64,000 bases of DNA. It comes from Pseudosulfitobacter koreensis. Its GTDB lineage: Bacteria; Pseudomonadota; Alphaproteobacteria; Rhodobacterales; Rhodobacteraceae. Shown here one piece after another: positions 43,991 to 53,132 of this stretch. The stretch is from the NCBI RefSeq assembly GCF_024733015.1, contig NZ_JANKJG010000005.1, positions 164,370 to 228,369 on the forward strand, read 5' to 3'. The notes beneath the pieces were generated by a model. The model was not told the origin of the DNA. It ran no database searches and worked only from the letters and a program-made list of their open reading frames with translations. The translations under genes were made by a program, and so were the position numbers. Positions within the stretch are counted from its first letter, which is position 1. The number at the start of each line of letters is the position of its first letter.

Positions 43991-45160
43991 TCAGGCTCCC
44001 TTGACTGGCTGTGCGGTCTCGACCAGCCGCACGAAGAACGAGGCGCCAACAGGCGACGTCGCATCGTTGAAGTTGTATTTCGGGTGGTGCAGGCTTGGCC
44101 CCTCGCCGATCCCCATGAAGAAATAGGCACCGGGCCGCGCCTCCAGCATATAGGCAAAGTCTTCCGCCCCCATGTTGGCGGGGCTGTCCACATCAACCGC
44201 CGCCTCGCCCGACACGTCGCGCGCCGCCCGCGCGGCAATCTCGACGCTGTCTGCGTGGTTGACGGTGGGCGGATAGCCCAGCACAAAATCCACCGTGGCC
44301 GTCAGCCCAAAGCTCGCAGCTTGTCCCGCGACGATCTCTCTCATGCGCCGTTCCGCTAATGTACGCATTTCGGGCGTAAATGTACGTACTGTGCCGTTCA
44401 GATAGGCTGTTTCGGGGATCACGTTGTCGATGGTGCCGGTGTGGATCTGCGTGACCGAGATCACAAGCTGTTGGCCCGCCTCGATATTCCGGCTGACGAT
44501 GGTCTGCAGCGCCTGGGTGATCGACGCGGCACAGACCACCGGATCAACCGCATCCTGCGGCTGCGCCCCGTGCCCACCACGCCCCGTAAGGTGGATGTGA
44601 AACGTGTCCGCCGCCGCCAGCAGCGGACCGGGGCGTGCATGAAACGTGCCCTCGTCAAAGCCGGGGACGTTGTGAATGCCATAGACCTGCGCGATGTCGA
44701 AAGTGTCCATGATCCCCTCCTGCACCATCGCCTCGGCCCCGCCGGTCGCCTCTTCGTCGGGCTGAAAGATCAGCGCCACGCGGCCCGCGAAATTACGCGT
44801 CTCAGCCAGGTATTTTGCCGCCCCCAGCAACATCGTGGTGTGCCCGTCATGGCCGCAGGCGTGCATCCGACCTTCGTGGGCGCTGGCATAGGGCAGCCCG
44901 GTCATTTCCGTCATCGGCAGCCCATCCATATCGGCGCGCAGGCCTATGGTCGGCCCCGCGCCCTGCCCGTTGATGATCGCGACGATCCCGGTCTCGGCAA
45001 AGCCCTCGTGGATCTCGTCGACACCGAATTCGCGCAGACGCTCCGCGACGAAAGCCGCTGTCTTGTGACAGGCACGGCCCAGTTCGGGAATGGTGTGCAG
45101 ATGTTGTCTCCACTCGGCCATTTGCGGTGCAAAATCTGCGATACGGTTGACGACGGCCAT
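43991..45160 (-). CDS. M20 family amidohydrolase (hippurate hydrolase-like)
   Basis: A 389-residue M20D metallopeptidase-fold amidohydrolase. Metal-binding motifs are MHACGHDGHTTMLLGAA, FQPDEEATGGAEAMV (Asp-Glu-Glu), and the late His in PANMGAEDFAYML. The dimerisation lid domain (FHIHLTGRGGHGAQP) is typical. Substrates in the family are N-acyl amino acids such as hippurate or N-acetyl amino acids. ATG 45160 has AAGGAG at good spacing; the longer frame upstream is antisense to mazG and was rejected. It is first in the pair with speB and diverges from mazG. Confidence 0.9.
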   Translation of the reverse strand: MAVVNRIADFAPQMAEWRQHLHTIPELGRACHKTAAFVAERLREFGVDEIHEGFAETGIVAIINGQGAGPTIGLRADMDGLPMTEMTGLPYASAHEGRMHACGHDGHTTMLLGAAKYLAETRNFAGRVALIFQPDEEATGGAEAMVQEGIMDTFDIAQVYGIHNVPGFDEGTFHARPGPLLAAADTFHIHLTGRGGHGAQPQDAVDPVVCAASITQALQTIVSRNIEAGQQLVISVTQIHTGTIDNVIPETAYLNGTVRTFTPEMRTLAERRMREIVAGQAASFGLTATVDFVLGYPPTVNHADSVEIAARAARDVSGEAAVDVDSPANMGAEDFAYMLEARPGAYFFMGIGEGPSLHHPKYNFNDATSPVGASFFVRLVETAQPVKGA

Positions 45161-45235
45161 TGGGTGGACTCCTTGGGTAATTTGCGGCTTGGTGCATCTG
45201 ACACCGAAGTGATCCGGGCTGCAATGGGGGCTGAA

Positions 45236-46072
45236 ATGACGAACGATCTGATCCACGACCAATCCGCGGGGATCGAGCGTCTGCTGGAGATCATGCGCCG
45301 CCTGCGCGACCCCGAAACAGGCTGTCCCTGGGACATCGAGCAGACCTTCGACAGCATCGCACCCTACACGATCGAGGAAGCCTATGAAGTGGCCGACGCG
45401 ATCGAGCGGCGCGACTGGCCAGAGCTTGAGGGCGAATTGGGCGATCTGCTGCTGCAATCGGTCTATCACACCGCCATCGGCGAAGAGGCCGGGCATTTCA
45501 CGTTTCAGTCGGTTGTGCGCAACATCAGCAACAAGATGGTCGCACGACATCCCCATGTCTTCGGCGACGAAAGCCGCGACAAATCCGCCGAACAGCAGAC
45601 TGCGGACTGGGAAAAGATCAAGGCCGCCGAGCGCGCGGGCAAGGCGCAGCGCGGCACGCTGGACGGTGTGGCAATCGGCCTGCCTGCCCTGATGCGGGCG
45701 GTCAAGCTGCAAAAAAGGGCAGCGCGCGTGGGCTTTGACTGGCCCACGACCGCTCAGGTCATCGACAAGATCACCGAAGAGGCAGCCGAACTGGTCGAGG
45801 CACGCGACACGCTGAGCCACGCCGAGGTGACCGAGGAATTCGGCGATCTGCTGTTCGTCATGGCCAATCTCGGGCGGCACCTTGGCGTCGATCCCGAGGA
45901 AGCCCTGCGCGCGGCAAACGCCAAGTTCACCCGCCGGTTCGAGGGGGTCGAGCGTCGGCTGGCAGATATGGGCAAGACCCCCAACGACAGCGATCTGGCC
46001 GAGATGGACGCGCTGTGGGACACGGAAAAAGCGGTGGAAAAAGCCGCCGAGAAGGCGCTCAAACGCGGCTAG
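45236..46072 (+). CDS. mazG: Nucleoside triphosphate pyrophosphohydrolase MazG
   Basis: A 278-residue all-alpha NTP-PPase with two MazG domains. The first contains the motif YTIEEAYEVADAIERRDWPE and ELGDLLLQSVYHT; the second contains ITEEAAELVEA and EEFGDLLFVMANL. The EExxE-x12-ExxD metal motifs are present in both. It hydrolyses NTPs and may lower ppGpp or remove damaged nucleotides. ATG 45236 has GGGGG 5 bases upstream; ATG 45224 is an alternative start four codons earlier. It stands alone on its strand. Confidence 0.95.
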   Translation: MTNDLIHDQSAGIERLLEIMRRLRDPETGCPWDIEQTFDSIAPYTIEEAYEVADAIERRDWPELEGELGDLLLQSVYHTAIGEEAGHFTFQSVVRNISNKMVARHPHVFGDESRDKSAEQQTADWEKIKAAERAGKAQRGTLDGVAIGLPALMRAVKLQKRAARVGFDWPTTAQVIDKITEEAAELVEARDTLSHAEVTEEFGDLLFVMANLGRHLGVDPEEALRAANAKFTRRFEGVERRLADMGKTPNDSDLAEMDALWDTEKAVEKAAEKALKRG

Positions 46073-46190
46073 GCGCAACGGTTAGCGAACCCTTGCCGTG
46101 ACGTGGCACCCCCACTAGACATCGCCGCCGCCAATTGCGAGTGTCGCGCACTGCCCCGAGGGCTGATTTTCTCACGACCAAGGACCCGCC

Positions 46191-47156
46191 ATGACGCCCA
46201 CAACCGGCCCCGCCTCTACACCGCGCAAGATCATCATCGACACCGATCCCGGTCAGGACGACGCCGTGGCGATCCTGCTCGCCTTCGGCAGTCCCGACGA
46301 GATCGAGGTGCTGGGCATCACCGCCGTCGCAGGCAACGTGCCCCTGGCGCTGACCGAAAAGAATGCGCGCATCATCTGCGAACTGGCGGATCGGCGCGAC
46401 ATTCCCGTCTATGCAGGCTGCGACCGGCCGCTGGGCCGCCCGCTGGTCACGGCGGAACATGTGCACGGCAAGACCGGGCTCGACGGCCCGTCGCTGCCTG
46501 ATCCGACCATGCCCCTGCAAGAGCAGCACGCAGTCGATTACATCATCGAGACCCTGCGCGCCCATGATGCGGGCACCGTCACGCTCTGCCCGTTGGGGCC
46601 GCTCACCAACATCGCCACGGCCCTGCAGTGCGCGCCGGAGATCGCCGAGAAAGTCCAGCAGATCGTGCTGATGGGCGGCGCCTACTTCGAGGTCGGAAAC
46701 ATCACCCCCGCTGCCGAGTTCAACATTTACGTCGATCCGCAAGCCGCTGATATCGTGTTCAAATCCGGTATCGACATCGTGGTGATGCCGCTCGATGTCA
46801 CGCACAAGGCGCTGGTGACCTCTGCCCGCAACGCAGCCTTTCGCGACCTCGGCACGCCGGTGGGCATCGCCGTAGCACAGATGACCGAATTCTTCGAGCG
46901 GTTCGACAAGGAGAAATACGGCAGCGCCGGTGCGCCCCTGCACGACCCTTGCGTGACCGCCTATCTGATCCGCCCCGAACTGTTCACGGGCCGCCATGTC
47001 AACGTCGAGATTGAAACCACCTCCGAGCTGACGCTGGGCATGACCGTCGCCGACTGGTGGGGTGTCACCGACCGCGCGCCCAATGCGACGTTCATCGGCG
47101 ATCTGGACGCCGACGTCTTCTTTGCCCTGCTGACGGAACGGATCGCCCGGCTATGA
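46191..47156 (+). CDS. Inosine/uridine-preferring nucleoside hydrolase
   Basis: A 321-residue Ca2+-dependent N-ribohydrolase. The N-terminal metal-binding cluster IIIDTDPGQDDAVAILLAF is exact for the family, and the C-terminal Asp ligand is in PLHDPCVTAYL. It splits ribonucleosides into ribose and base for salvage. It overlaps the acetyltransferase gene by 4 bases. The start is the only ATG near the conserved N-terminus. Confidence 0.95.
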   Translation: MTPTTGPASTPRKIIIDTDPGQDDAVAILLAFGSPDEIEVLGITAVAGNVPLALTEKNARIICELADRRDIPVYAGCDRPLGRPLVTAEHVHGKTGLDGPSLPDPTMPLQEQHAVDYIIETLRAHDAGTVTLCPLGPLTNIATALQCAPEIAEKVQQIVLMGGAYFEVGNITPAAEFNIYVDPQAADIVFKSGIDIVVMPLDVTHKALVTSARNAAFRDLGTPVGIAVAQMTEFFERFDKEKYGSAGAPLHDPCVTAYLIRPELFTGRHVNVEIETTSELTLGMTVADWWGVTDRAPNATFIGDLDADVFFALLTERIARL

Positions 47157-47602
47157 GCGCGGTGCTCACCCTTGCCACGCCCGACCATCTCGATGCCCTG
47201 CTGGCGCTGGTCGCGCGGTTCCACGAGGAACAGGGCATCGCCAGCACGCCCGACAGCCGCCGCGCCGGTATCGCGCCGCTGCTCGACGGTATTCCGCACG
47301 GGGCCGCCTATCTGATCGGCCCGCCCCGCGCGCCCATCGGCTACATCATCGTGTGCTTTGGCTGGTCGGTCGAATTCGGCGGCATGGAGGGCTTCGTCGA
47401 CGAACTTTACATCCGCCCCGGCGTGCGCGGACGCGGTGTCGCGACCGAAGTGCTGATGGCCCTGCCGCGCGCACTCGGCGCTGCGGGCATCAAGGCGCTA
47501 CACCTCGAAGTGGCCGCCGGTAATGACACGGCCCAGCGGCTTTACAAGCGCGCGGCGTTCCAGATGCGCGACGGCTACCACCTGATGACACGGATGCTCT
47601 AG
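47153..47602 (+). CDS. GNAT family N-acetyltransferase
   Basis: A 149-residue protein with the GNAT acetyl-CoA motif GVRGRGVATEVLMA preceded by the beta-4 strand GFVDELYIRP, and the C-terminal YKRAAFQMRDGYHLMTRML. Substrate is unknown. It overlaps the nucleoside hydrolase stop by ATGA, so it is coupled, but this does not reveal the substrate. Confidence 0.92.
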   Translation: MSAVLTLATPDHLDALLALVARFHEEQGIASTPDSRRAGIAPLLDGIPHGAAYLIGPPRAPIGYIIVCFGWSVEFGGMEGFVDELYIRPGVRGRGVATEVLMALPRALGAAGIKALHLEVAAGNDTAQRLYKRAAFQMRDGYHLMTRML

Positions 47603-47624
47603 AATCCAGAGCCAGAAGGCTTAT

Positions 47625-49049
47625 GTGAACCCCATGACCTTACACATCCCTTTCGACAACACCTACGCCGCCCTGCCGTCCGGCTTTTACAGCGCACAGC
47701 CGCCCGTCGCGGTCAAGGCACCGAACCTGCTGGCGTTCAACCAGGCTCTTGCGACCCAGCTTGGCATCGTCGCGGACCCTGCCGAACGCGCCGAGGTCTT
47801 TGCCGGCAATAAGGTGCCCGAGGGGGCCGCCCCTCTCGCGCAGCTCTATGCAGGCCACCAGTTCGGCAACTTCAACCCGCAACTCGGCGACGGACGCGCG
47901 CTGCTTTTGGGCGAGGTGATCGACCAAAGCGGCCTGCGACGCGACATCCAGCTCAAGGGCTCTGGCCCCACGCCCTACTCCCGCATGGGTGACGGACGTG
48001 CCTGGCTCGGGCCGGTCCTGCGCGAATACGTGGTGTCTGAGGCGATGCACGCCTTGGGTATCCCGACCACCCGCGCACTGGCTGCCGTCGCCAGCGGCGA
48101 GCCGATCTGGCGCGAACAAGGCGCTCTGCCCGGTGCGGTGCTGACCCGAGTCGCTTCAAGCCACCTGCGCGTGGGCACCTTCCAGGTCTTCGCGCACCGG
48201 GGTCAAGTCGAGGAGTTAAAAACCCTCACAGATTACGCCATCGCACGCCATTATCCGCAAGCCGAGGGACCGATGGGCCTGCTCGCGGCGGTCTGCGCCG
48301 TGCAGGCCGAACTGATCGCCGCATGGATGTCAGTGGGCTTCATCCACGGGGTAATGAACACCGACAACTGCGCGATCTCGGGCGAAACCATCGACTACGG
48401 GCCTTGCGCCTTCATGGACGCCTACGACGAGGCGCGCGTGTTTTCCTCCATCGACCAGCAGGGCCGCTACGCCTTTGGCAACCAGCCGCGCATCGCGGTG
48501 TGGAACTGCGCGCAGCTGGCCACAGCACTGATCCAGCAGATGGACGACGCGGACGCCGCAATAGAAGAGGCCACAACGATCGTGCATGCCATGCCCGGCC
48601 AACTGCAAGCCGCGTGGCTGAAACGCTTTGGCGCGAAACTGGGGTTGGCAGAGCCCACGTCCGAGGACCAAAAGCTGATCGAAGACCTGCTTGCCCTGAT
48701 GCAATCGAACGGTGCCGATTTCACCAACAGCTTCGCGGCCCTCGACACGGACCGCGCACAGGATCAGTTCACCGACCGCGCAGCCTTTGACGCGTGGCAC
48801 AGCCGCTGGCAGGCCCGCATCGCGTCGGAGCCTGAACCCACGGCCCTGATGGCGCGCAGCAATCCGCAGATCATCCCGCGCAATCACCGCATGGAACAGA
48901 TGATCGAGGCTGCGGTTGCAGGCGACATGGCCCCCTTCCAGCGCGAGATGATAGCACTTGCCACGCCCTTCGATCCCGCGTCCGATCCGGATCTCAAACG
49001 CCCGCCGACCCAGCAGGAAATCGTGCCCGCGACCTTCTGCGGCACCTGA
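47625..49049 (+). CDS. selO: Protein adenylyltransferase SelO (YdiU)
   Basis: A 474-residue pseudokinase-fold enzyme that transfers AMP from ATP onto Ser, Thr or Tyr residues of proteins. Signatures: YAGHQFGNFNPQLGDGRALL, DIQLKGSGPTPYSRMGDGRA (with the GSGxTP motif), RVGTFQVFAHRGQ, and GVMNTDNCAISGETIDYGPC with the metal-binding Asn and Asp. A Cys lies near the C-terminus (ATFCGT); family members often end with a Cys-containing motif linked to redox control. GTG 47625 has GAAGG 5 bases upstream; ATG 47634 is the family-like alternative. A GC-rich hairpin follows near 49092-49106. Confidence 0.95.
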   Translation: MNPMTLHIPFDNTYAALPSGFYSAQPPVAVKAPNLLAFNQALATQLGIVADPAERAEVFAGNKVPEGAAPLAQLYAGHQFGNFNPQLGDGRALLLGEVIDQSGLRRDIQLKGSGPTPYSRMGDGRAWLGPVLREYVVSEAMHALGIPTTRALAAVASGEPIWREQGALPGAVLTRVASSHLRVGTFQVFAHRGQVEELKTLTDYAIARHYPQAEGPMGLLAAVCAVQAELIAAWMSVGFIHGVMNTDNCAISGETIDYGPCAFMDAYDEARVFSSIDQQGRYAFGNQPRIAVWNCAQLATALIQQMDDADAAIEEATTIVHAMPGQLQAAWLKRFGAKLGLAEPTSEDQKLIEDLLALMQSNGADFTNSFAALDTDRAQDQFTDRAAFDAWHSRWQARIASEPEPTALMARSNPQIIPRNHRMEQMIEAAVAGDMAPFQREMIALATPFDPASDPDLKRPPTQQEIVPATFCGT

Positions 49050-49091
49050 CCTTCATCTTGCAGGACAAACTCCGGGGGGCGGCCAAAGGCC

Positions 49092-49110
49092 GGGGGGCTG
49101 GCCCCCTTCT
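49092..49110 (+). terminator. Possible terminator between selO and the DMT transporter
   Basis: GGGGGC-TG-GCCCCC with TTCTT after it, preceded by a GGCC-AAA-GGCC repeat. The stem is strong but the loop is minimal and the T-run is interrupted. Confidence 0.4.
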
Positions 49111-49124
49111 TCCCCCTGCAAAAT

Positions 49125-50000
49125 TCACTTGCGGTTGATCAGAAATATCCCCGCCGCAACCAGCCCAAGTGCGGCCCAGATCGTCCAGCCCACATGCTCG
49201 CCCAGTATGAACCAGCCCAGAATCACCGCGAACACCGGTGACAGAAAGCTGAACGAAGCGACCGAGGACGCAGGATAGATCGACATCAGCCAGAACCACG
49301 CCAGAAAGCCGAAACTCGCCACAGCGATGATCTGGAACCCCAGACCCCACAGGTGGATCGGCTGCACGTCGCGCAACAGGTCTCCGAACAGCGGTGCGAC
49401 CAGCAACAACAGCGGCGCCGAGATGACCAACTGCCACAGCAGCTGTTGTTCAGGCGGCACACGGGCCAACGGGGTCACCCGCACGCACAGCGCAATCCCG
49501 GCCCAGCAGAACGCGGCGAACAGCGCCAGCAGATCGCCCACCAGCGATGCCTGCCCGTTGCTGCGATCCACCAGCGCCAGCACCACGCCCCCCATCGCCA
49601 GCACCAGCCCGATCATGCGCACGACGCTCAGCCGCTCGGACGGGAGCAGCACATGCGCAGCCAGCGCCAGCCAGACCGGCATCGAATAGAAAATGATCGA
49701 CACGCGCCCCACCGTCGTCAGGTCCAGCGCAATGAAAAGACACATGAATTCAACGGCAAACAACAAGCCCGAGACGATGCCGCCCCAGTAGCTGCTGCGC
49801 GGCAGCGCAAAGGACACCCCGCTTGCCTTCATCCAGATCATCAACACGACCGCGCCGCCAACCGACCGAAGACCGGCCAGGAACACCGGGCCGAAACCGC
49901 CGTTCGTGACCTTGACCACCACCTGATTGAACGCGAGGTTCAGCGCAAACACGATCAGCGCGACCGCGCCCAGCGTGTCCATATGTTTTTTACGTTCCAT
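49125..50000 (-). CDS. DMT superfamily transporter (EamA domain)
   Basis: A 291-residue membrane protein with ten predicted helices in two EamA repeats (first about residues 10-135, second about 150-290). Typical patterns are FALNLAFNQVVVKVTNGGFG, SIIFYSMPVWLALAAHVLLP and SFSFLSPVFAVILGWFILGE. Such proteins usually export amino acids or other metabolites; substrate unknown. ATG 50000 was chosen; ATG 49982 is possible. It is transcribed after a 168-base gap following the helicase terminator. Confidence 0.9.
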   Translation of the reverse strand: MERKKHMDTLGAVALIVFALNLAFNQVVVKVTNGGFGPVFLAGLRSVGGAVVLMIWMKASGVSFALPRSSYWGGIVSGLLFAVEFMCLFIALDLTTVGRVSIIFYSMPVWLALAAHVLLPSERLSVVRMIGLVLAMGGVVLALVDRSNGQASLVGDLLALFAAFCWAGIALCVRVTPLARVPPEQQLLWQLVISAPLLLLVAPLFGDLLRDVQPIHLWGLGFQIIAVASFGFLAWFWLMSIYPASSVASFSFLSPVFAVILGWFILGEHVGWTIWAALGLVAAGIFLINRK

Positions 50001-50168
50001 ACCCGCCAACAAGCGGCGCACGCGGGACAAAGTCAATCCTGCCGCTGCGGCTTAAGTTCAGGCATACCAACCGAAACGTCCCCGGTTCGGGTTGAAACCG
50101 TCAGCCTGCGTGTGAGAAACGCAAAGGTACCGCGTCGGCAGCACCCGATCCACCGTGCCCCCGCGCAT

Positions 50169-50202
50169 GAAAAAGGCCCGAACCACCTAGGGGTCCGGGC
50201 CT
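50169..50202 (-). terminator. Rho-independent terminator of the DEAD-box helicase gene
   Basis: On the minus strand AGGCCCG and CGGGCCT form the outer stem, with inner partial pairing of ACC and GGT, and the transcript then runs into TTTT (plus-strand AAAA at 50171-50174). Confidence 0.8.
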
Positions 50203-50224
50203 CGTATCATCTCACCCTTACAGA

Positions 50225-51556
50225 TCAGGCCGCCTGGCTGCCGCCGCCACCGGGCTTGCCGCCACCGCCGCCGCGACGTCTGCGGCGTGGGCCGCCACCC
50301 GCAGGTGCCCCGCCACCACCGCCACCGCCGCCGCCAGGGCGTCCACCGCCACCGCCACCGCCACGACGACGACCGCCACCGGGTTTACCGCCCGGCTTGC
50401 CGCCACCAGCGGGCAGATCGACGGATTCCCATGCACGGCCCGTGGCAATCGGTATTTTCACGCCCATGGTCTTCTGGATGTCGCGCAACTGGTCGATCTC
50501 GTCAGGCGCGCAGAATGCAACCGCCGCCCCGTCCTTGCCTGCGCGCGCGGTCCGACCGATGCGGTGCACATAGCTGTCCGGCACGTTGGGAAGCTCGTAG
50601 TTGTAGACGTGCTTCACGTCCGGAATGTCCAGACCCCGCGCTGCGACGTCCGTCGCCACCAGAACCTTGATCTCGCCCGACTTGAACGCAGCGATGGCGC
50701 GGTCGCGCTGTCCCTGGCTCTTGTTGCCGTGGATGGCCCCGGCGGCAAAGCCCGCCTTGTCCAGCATCCGGCTGAGTTTTTCCATGCCGTGCTTGGTGCG
50801 GCCAAAAACCAGTGCGCGTTCATCGCGGTGCTTGTCCAGCAGTTCCATCAGGAATTTGGATTTCTCGGCCTTGGCGATAAAGTGCACCTCTTGGGTCACC
50901 TTGTCGGCTGCCTTGCCCGGAGGGTTCACTTCGATGCGGATCGGGCTGTTGAGATAGCTGTTGGCAATCTCGTTCATCAGCTTCGGCATGGTCGCCGAAA
51001 ACAGCATCGTCTGACGCTCCTTTGGCAGCACCGCCGCGATCTTGCGCAGATCGTGGATAAAGCCCATGTCCAGCATCTGGTCGGCCTCGTCCAGCACCAG
51101 GAACGTGGTTTCGCGCAGGTCCACCGCACGGCGGTCCATCAGGTCGAGCAGCCGGCCCGGTGTTGCCACCAGCAGGTCGACACCGCGTTCCAGACGCTTG
51201 ATCTGCGGGTTGATCGACATGCCGCCGACGACCATCTGCGCCTTAAGCGGTGTGCCCGCGCAGAATCCTTTCAGGTTTTCCATGATCTGGTTGGCCAGTT
51301 CGCGCGTCGGTGCCAGCACCAGGCCGCGCACTGTGCGCGGGTTCGGGCGGCCCTGCATCTGCAGCATCTGTGCGACCAGCGGCACGCCGAAGGCAGCCGT
51401 CTTGCCGGTGCCGGTCTGTGCCAGCCCCATCACGTCGCGCCCGTTCAGGGCGTGCGGAATCGCTTGTTTCTGAATTGGCGTCGGGTCTTTCAGACCCATG
51501 TCCGCCAGCTTTTTGACCAGCTCGGCAGGCAGGTCCATCATATCGAAATCGCTCAT
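50225..51556 (-). CDS. DEAD-box RNA helicase with Arg/Gly-rich C-terminal tail (RhlE-like)
   Basis: A 443-residue helicase. Motifs: Q-motif DPTPIQKQAIPHAL, Walker A AQTGTGKT, DEAD in VLDEADQMLDMGF, SAT in LFSATMPKL, and HRIGRTARAGKDG. Residues from about 385 on are almost entirely Gly, Arg, Pro and Lys (for example RRRGGGGGGGRPGGGG), an RGG-like tail that binds RNA and can promote phase separation. Tail length probably varies among strains because of DNA repeats. The role is inferred as RNA remodelling, such as ribosome assembly or cold adaptation. Confidence 0.95.
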   Translation of the reverse strand: MSDFDMMDLPAELVKKLADMGLKDPTPIQKQAIPHALNGRDVMGLAQTGTGKTAAFGVPLVAQMLQMQGRPNPRTVRGLVLAPTRELANQIMENLKGFCAGTPLKAQMVVGGMSINPQIKRLERGVDLLVATPGRLLDLMDRRAVDLRETTFLVLDEADQMLDMGFIHDLRKIAAVLPKERQTMLFSATMPKLMNEIANSYLNSPIRIEVNPPGKAADKVTQEVHFIAKAEKSKFLMELLDKHRDERALVFGRTKHGMEKLSRMLDKAGFAAGAIHGNKSQGQRDRAIAAFKSGEIKVLVATDVAARGLDIPDVKHVYNYELPNVPDSYVHRIGRTARAGKDGAAVAFCAPDEIDQLRDIQKTMGVKIPIATGRAWESVDLPAGGGKPGGKPGGGRRRGGGGGGGRPGGGGGGGGGAPAGGGPRRRRRGGGGGKPGGGGSQAA

Positions 51557-51924
51557 GTCATATCCTTCGGCCGCACGCAGGTGCGCACGGCATCACATAA
51601 GGTGAAGCGGCCGGAAAATCAGCGAGCGCGGGCCACATGCCAACGCCCCGTCCGGTCGCGTTGCCCCATGCGTGATATCGGGAACAGATGGGCATCCGCT
51701 GGTCCTGACCTCCCCTTATCCCAAGGGTGCGGTCGGCGGGTGTGATCCCGCTCTTTCCTGTCTCTGCTCACGCGGCAGACGGTAACGCCTGAGTGGCACA
51801 TGGACTTTTGCTGGGGATAAGTCAACCATTGCCTCTGGCCCCGATGATCAAAGAAAGTTACACCAAGGTCCGAATTACACCCTTTTGACCGCAGCCGACG
51901 CCCGCACCGACCCCGGAGACCGCC
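51557..51924. other. 368-base divergent intergenic region between the helicase and fur
   Basis: No gene or known RNA was recognised. It holds the 5' leader of the helicase (leftward) and the fur promoter (rightward). TTACACC occurs twice, at 51858-51864 and 51875-51881, 17 bases apart, upstream of fur. The long leader on the helicase side is consistent with post-transcriptional control as known for cold-shock helicases, but no structure was confirmed. Confidence 0.5.
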
Positions 51925-52335
51925 ATGAGCCTACCGATCATTGCCCGCTGCGAGGCCAAGGGCCTGCGCGTGACCGGCCAGCGCCGCGTGATCGCGCAGG
52001 TGCTTCAGGACAGCGAAGACCACCCCGATGTTGAACAACTCTATGCGCGCGCATCAGCCATTGATGCGGGCATCTCGATCGCCACCGTCTACCGCACCGT
52101 GAAGCTGTTCGAAGAGGCGGGCATTCTCGACAAGCTGGAATTCGGCGACGGGCGCGCCCGCTACGAGGACGCCGAGCGCGACCACCACGACCACCTGATC
52201 GACATGAACTCGGGCGAGGTGATCGAATTCGTCGATGACGAAATCGAAGAGCTGCAGGAACGGATCGCCGCCAAGCTGGGATATAAGCTGCGCGGTCATC
52301 GGCTTGAACTTTACGGCGTGCCGTTAAAGAAATAG
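51925..52335 (+). CDS. fur: Fur family metalloregulator (Fur/Mur type)
   Basis: A 136-residue regulator with an N-terminal winged helix (GLRVTGQRRVIAQVL, GISIATVYRTVKLFEEAG) and a dimerisation/metal domain with the His-rich motif DHHDHLIDMNSGEVIEF and late HRLEL. The CXXC zinc pairs seen in many Fur proteins are absent, which is usual for alphaproteobacterial Fur/Mur. In this group the protein often responds to Mn2+ (Mur), while iron is handled by Irr and RirA/Iron-responsive systems, so a manganese role is likely. GGAG lies upstream of the ATG. Confidence 0.93.
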   Translation: MSLPIIARCEAKGLRVTGQRRVIAQVLQDSEDHPDVEQLYARASAIDAGISIATVYRTVKLFEEAGILDKLEFGDGRARYEDAERDHHDHLIDMNSGEVIEFVDDEIEELQERIAAKLGYKLRGHRLELYGVPLKK

Positions 52336-52427
52336 GCGTCACATCTGAACATGCCTGAACAGGTCATGTCTCGTTAATCTACAGGCTGCTAAACCTGTAA
52401 AAGCCATCAAGCGAATTGGACCCAATT

Positions 52428-53129
52428 ATGCCCGTTGACCGCGACCGCCCGCTTCTTGCCGTGTTGATCGACGCCGACAACGTCCCCGCCAAACACGCAA
52501 CCGCCATCCTGCGCGAAGTGACCTCGATCGGCGAGCCCGCGCTGCGCCGCGTCTATGGCGACTGGTCGTCGGGCCGTCTGCGGAACTGGTCCGAGCATGT
52601 GTTGTCGCTGGGTCTGGTGGCGCATCAGGAAACCGCGAACACCTCCGGCAAGAACGCCAGCGACATCGGTCTGGTGATCGACGCGATGGACATCCTGCAC
52701 ACCCGCCGGTTCGATGGCTTCGTGCTGGTCTCCTCCGACAGCGATTTCACCTCGCTCGCCAACCGCCTGCGCGAGGATGGCCTGACCGTCATCGGCATCG
52801 GCGAGAAAAAAACGCCAGAGGCGCTGCGCAACGTGTGCAACCGGTTCATCTTTATCGAAAACCTCGGGCCCACGGCAGATGGCCCCGCGCCGGCCCTGCG
52901 CGAAAAATCCCGCGACGCCCTGCCCCTGATCGAGGCTGCGATGGAAAAGATCGAACGCGAGGACGAATGGTATTCGCTGGGACAGATCGGCCAGACAATC
53001 CAATCATCGCACCCCGATTTCGACACCCGCACCTATGGCCACTCCAAGCTGAGCGCGCTGGTCCGCGACATCACCGAGATCGAGACCCGCAAGGACGGCA
53101 ATCAGCTGATGATCCGCCTGCAGGCCTGA
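52428..53129 (+). CDS. NYN domain protein (LabA/DUF88-like) with C-terminal OST-HTH/LOTUS domain
   Basis: A 233-residue protein. The N-terminal PIN-like NYN domain carries acidic residues for metal-dependent RNase activity: LAVLIDADNVPAKHA, KNASDIGLVIDAMDIL and LVSSDSDFTSLANRL. A C-terminal segment (about 160-230; WYSLGQIGQTIQSSHPDFDT, YGHSKLSALVRD) resembles the OST-HTH/LOTUS RNA-binding domain. This two-domain combination is conserved across bacteria, with a proposed role in RNA turnover. Target RNAs are unknown. It begins 92 bases after fur and ends 3 bases before the convergent trkH-type gene. Confidence 0.9.
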   Translation: MPVDRDRPLLAVLIDADNVPAKHATAILREVTSIGEPALRRVYGDWSSGRLRNWSEHVLSLGLVAHQETANTSGKNASDIGLVIDAMDILHTRRFDGFVLVSSDSDFTSLANRLREDGLTVIGIGEKKTPEALRNVCNRFIFIENLGPTADGPAPALREKSRDALPLIEAAMEKIEREDEWYSLGQIGQTIQSSHPDFDTRTYGHSKLSALVRDITEIETRKDGNQLMIRLQA

Positions 53130-53132
53130 CGC

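Noticed and set aside
51681..51705. GGAAC upstream of fur as an EcfG promoter
   Set aside because: No NGTT at 16-17 bases downstream.
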